Assembly (NCBI GenBank): GCA_903642265.1
Contig: CAHJWN010000022.1
Span: 1 to 50,973, forward strand
Reading direction: 5' to 3'
DNA length: 50,973 nucleotides
Source: Acidobacteriaceae bacterium
GTDB lineage: Bacteria; Acidobacteriota; Terriglobia; Terriglobales; Acidobacteriaceae
The notes beneath the pieces are model-generated. The model had not been told where the DNA came from and did not search any database. It saw nothing but the letters and a program-made list of their open reading frames with translations. Every line of letters begins with the position of its first letter. Positions within the stretch are counted from its first letter, which is position 1. A program made the translations under genes and the position numbers. Positions 50,764 to 50,973 of this stretch are shown piece by piece.

Positions 50764-50973
50764 ATGAGGAACTACAACGCAGAAAAGACCGCAGGTAAGG
50801 GAAATCTCGCCCTTCGTATGGTGGAGGTCAAAGAGGCCCGTCTTGGCCCCTCGACCATGGAGTTGATGCTTATAGCCCAGATTATGGTCTTTTGCGGTCT
50901 ACCCTACCGTCGCAGCACTGAACGGCGGATCGTCCGAAAGGCGAGAACCGGGAAGGGAAGTACTGTCACCGTT
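50764..50973 (+). CDS. RepA-like plasmid replication initiator, 5' end only
   Basis: ATG 50764 with GGAGCG upstream; the frame is open to the window edge (70 codons). 'LMLIAQIMVFCGLPYRRSTE' followed by 'RRIVRKARTGKGSTVTV' matches the conserved early block of RepA-type initiators ('CGLPYRxTxERxIxRxARxG'). It is 25 bp after the partition genes, in the same direction. The rest of the gene lies outside the window. It strongly supports a plasmid origin for this region. Confidence 0.75.
   Translation, partial: MRNYNAEKTAGKGNLALRMVEVKEARLGPSTMELMLIAQIMVFCGLPYRRSTERRIVRKARTGKGSTVTV

Noticed and set aside
50764-50973. The window as one complete circular plasmid with repA crossing the ends.
   Set aside because: The first bases of the window do not continue the RepA reading frame with recognisable RepA sequence.

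Overview
The window looks like part of a large plasmid, or a plasmid-derived island, from a moderately GC-rich soil-type bacterium. The closest impression from remembered sequences is Acidobacteriota (Terriglobales-like: Granulicella, Edaphobacter, Terriglobus), but no marker gene proves the host. The plasmid call rests on the right end (45.3-51.0 kb). It carries an ArdC-type antirestriction protein, a DUF6908 protein, a ParB fragment, a tyrosine recombinase, a 19-unit 8-bp tandem repeat, a small ParA, a ribbon-helix-helix-like partner and the start of a RepA-like initiator cut by the window edge.

Layout. 0-6.7 kb: a 1,965-residue secreted RHS/YD-repeat protein followed by a small membrane protein. 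6.7-15 kb: a decayed zone with a serine recombinase remnant, a dead ISNCY-type element, an HD-GYP pseudogene broken by several frameshifts, an acyltransferase-like gene with an apparent upstream frameshift, an intact diguanylate cyclase and a dead IS110-family transposase. 15-23.6 kb: a redox block of an AraC regulator divergent from alcohol dehydrogenase, tautomerase, alcohol dehydrogenase, tautomerase and PhzF genes, then a TetR regulator divergent from a third dehydrogenase and a membrane protein with an HExxH motif. A short scar shows that a dehydrogenase-tautomerase unit was duplicated and one dehydrogenase was later lost.

23.6-38 kb is an accessory, defence-like region. It has a serine recombinase-HNH pair; a two-gene module that looks like a toxin-antitoxin pair (57-residue protein plus a putative ADP-ribosyltransferase-like protein); and a WYL regulator with a four-helix membrane protein. 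Divergent from the WYL gene is an operon of metallo-beta-lactamase, E2-E1 fusion and JAB peptidase, with a perfect 8+3+8 palindrome between them. After a umuC pseudogene and several unknown genes comes a three-gene operon ending in a HEPN/Toprim-type protein. The ubiquitin-like operon has no visible ubiquitin-like modifier and its 3' flank is truncated. It is the best candidate for a little-described system.

38-45 kb: an SRAP (YedK) gene split by a 1.4-kb element with terminal inverted repeats and a broken tyrosine recombinase, a pentapeptide-repeat gene with an in-frame TGA, and an exported Thr-rich protein with its partner. The right end then holds the maintenance genes. The 8-bp-period repeats (about 47.06-49.65 kb, dense at 49,043-49,194) upstream of parA are a candidate centromere or iteron region. 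All functions are read from sequence and memory of families; no search was run.
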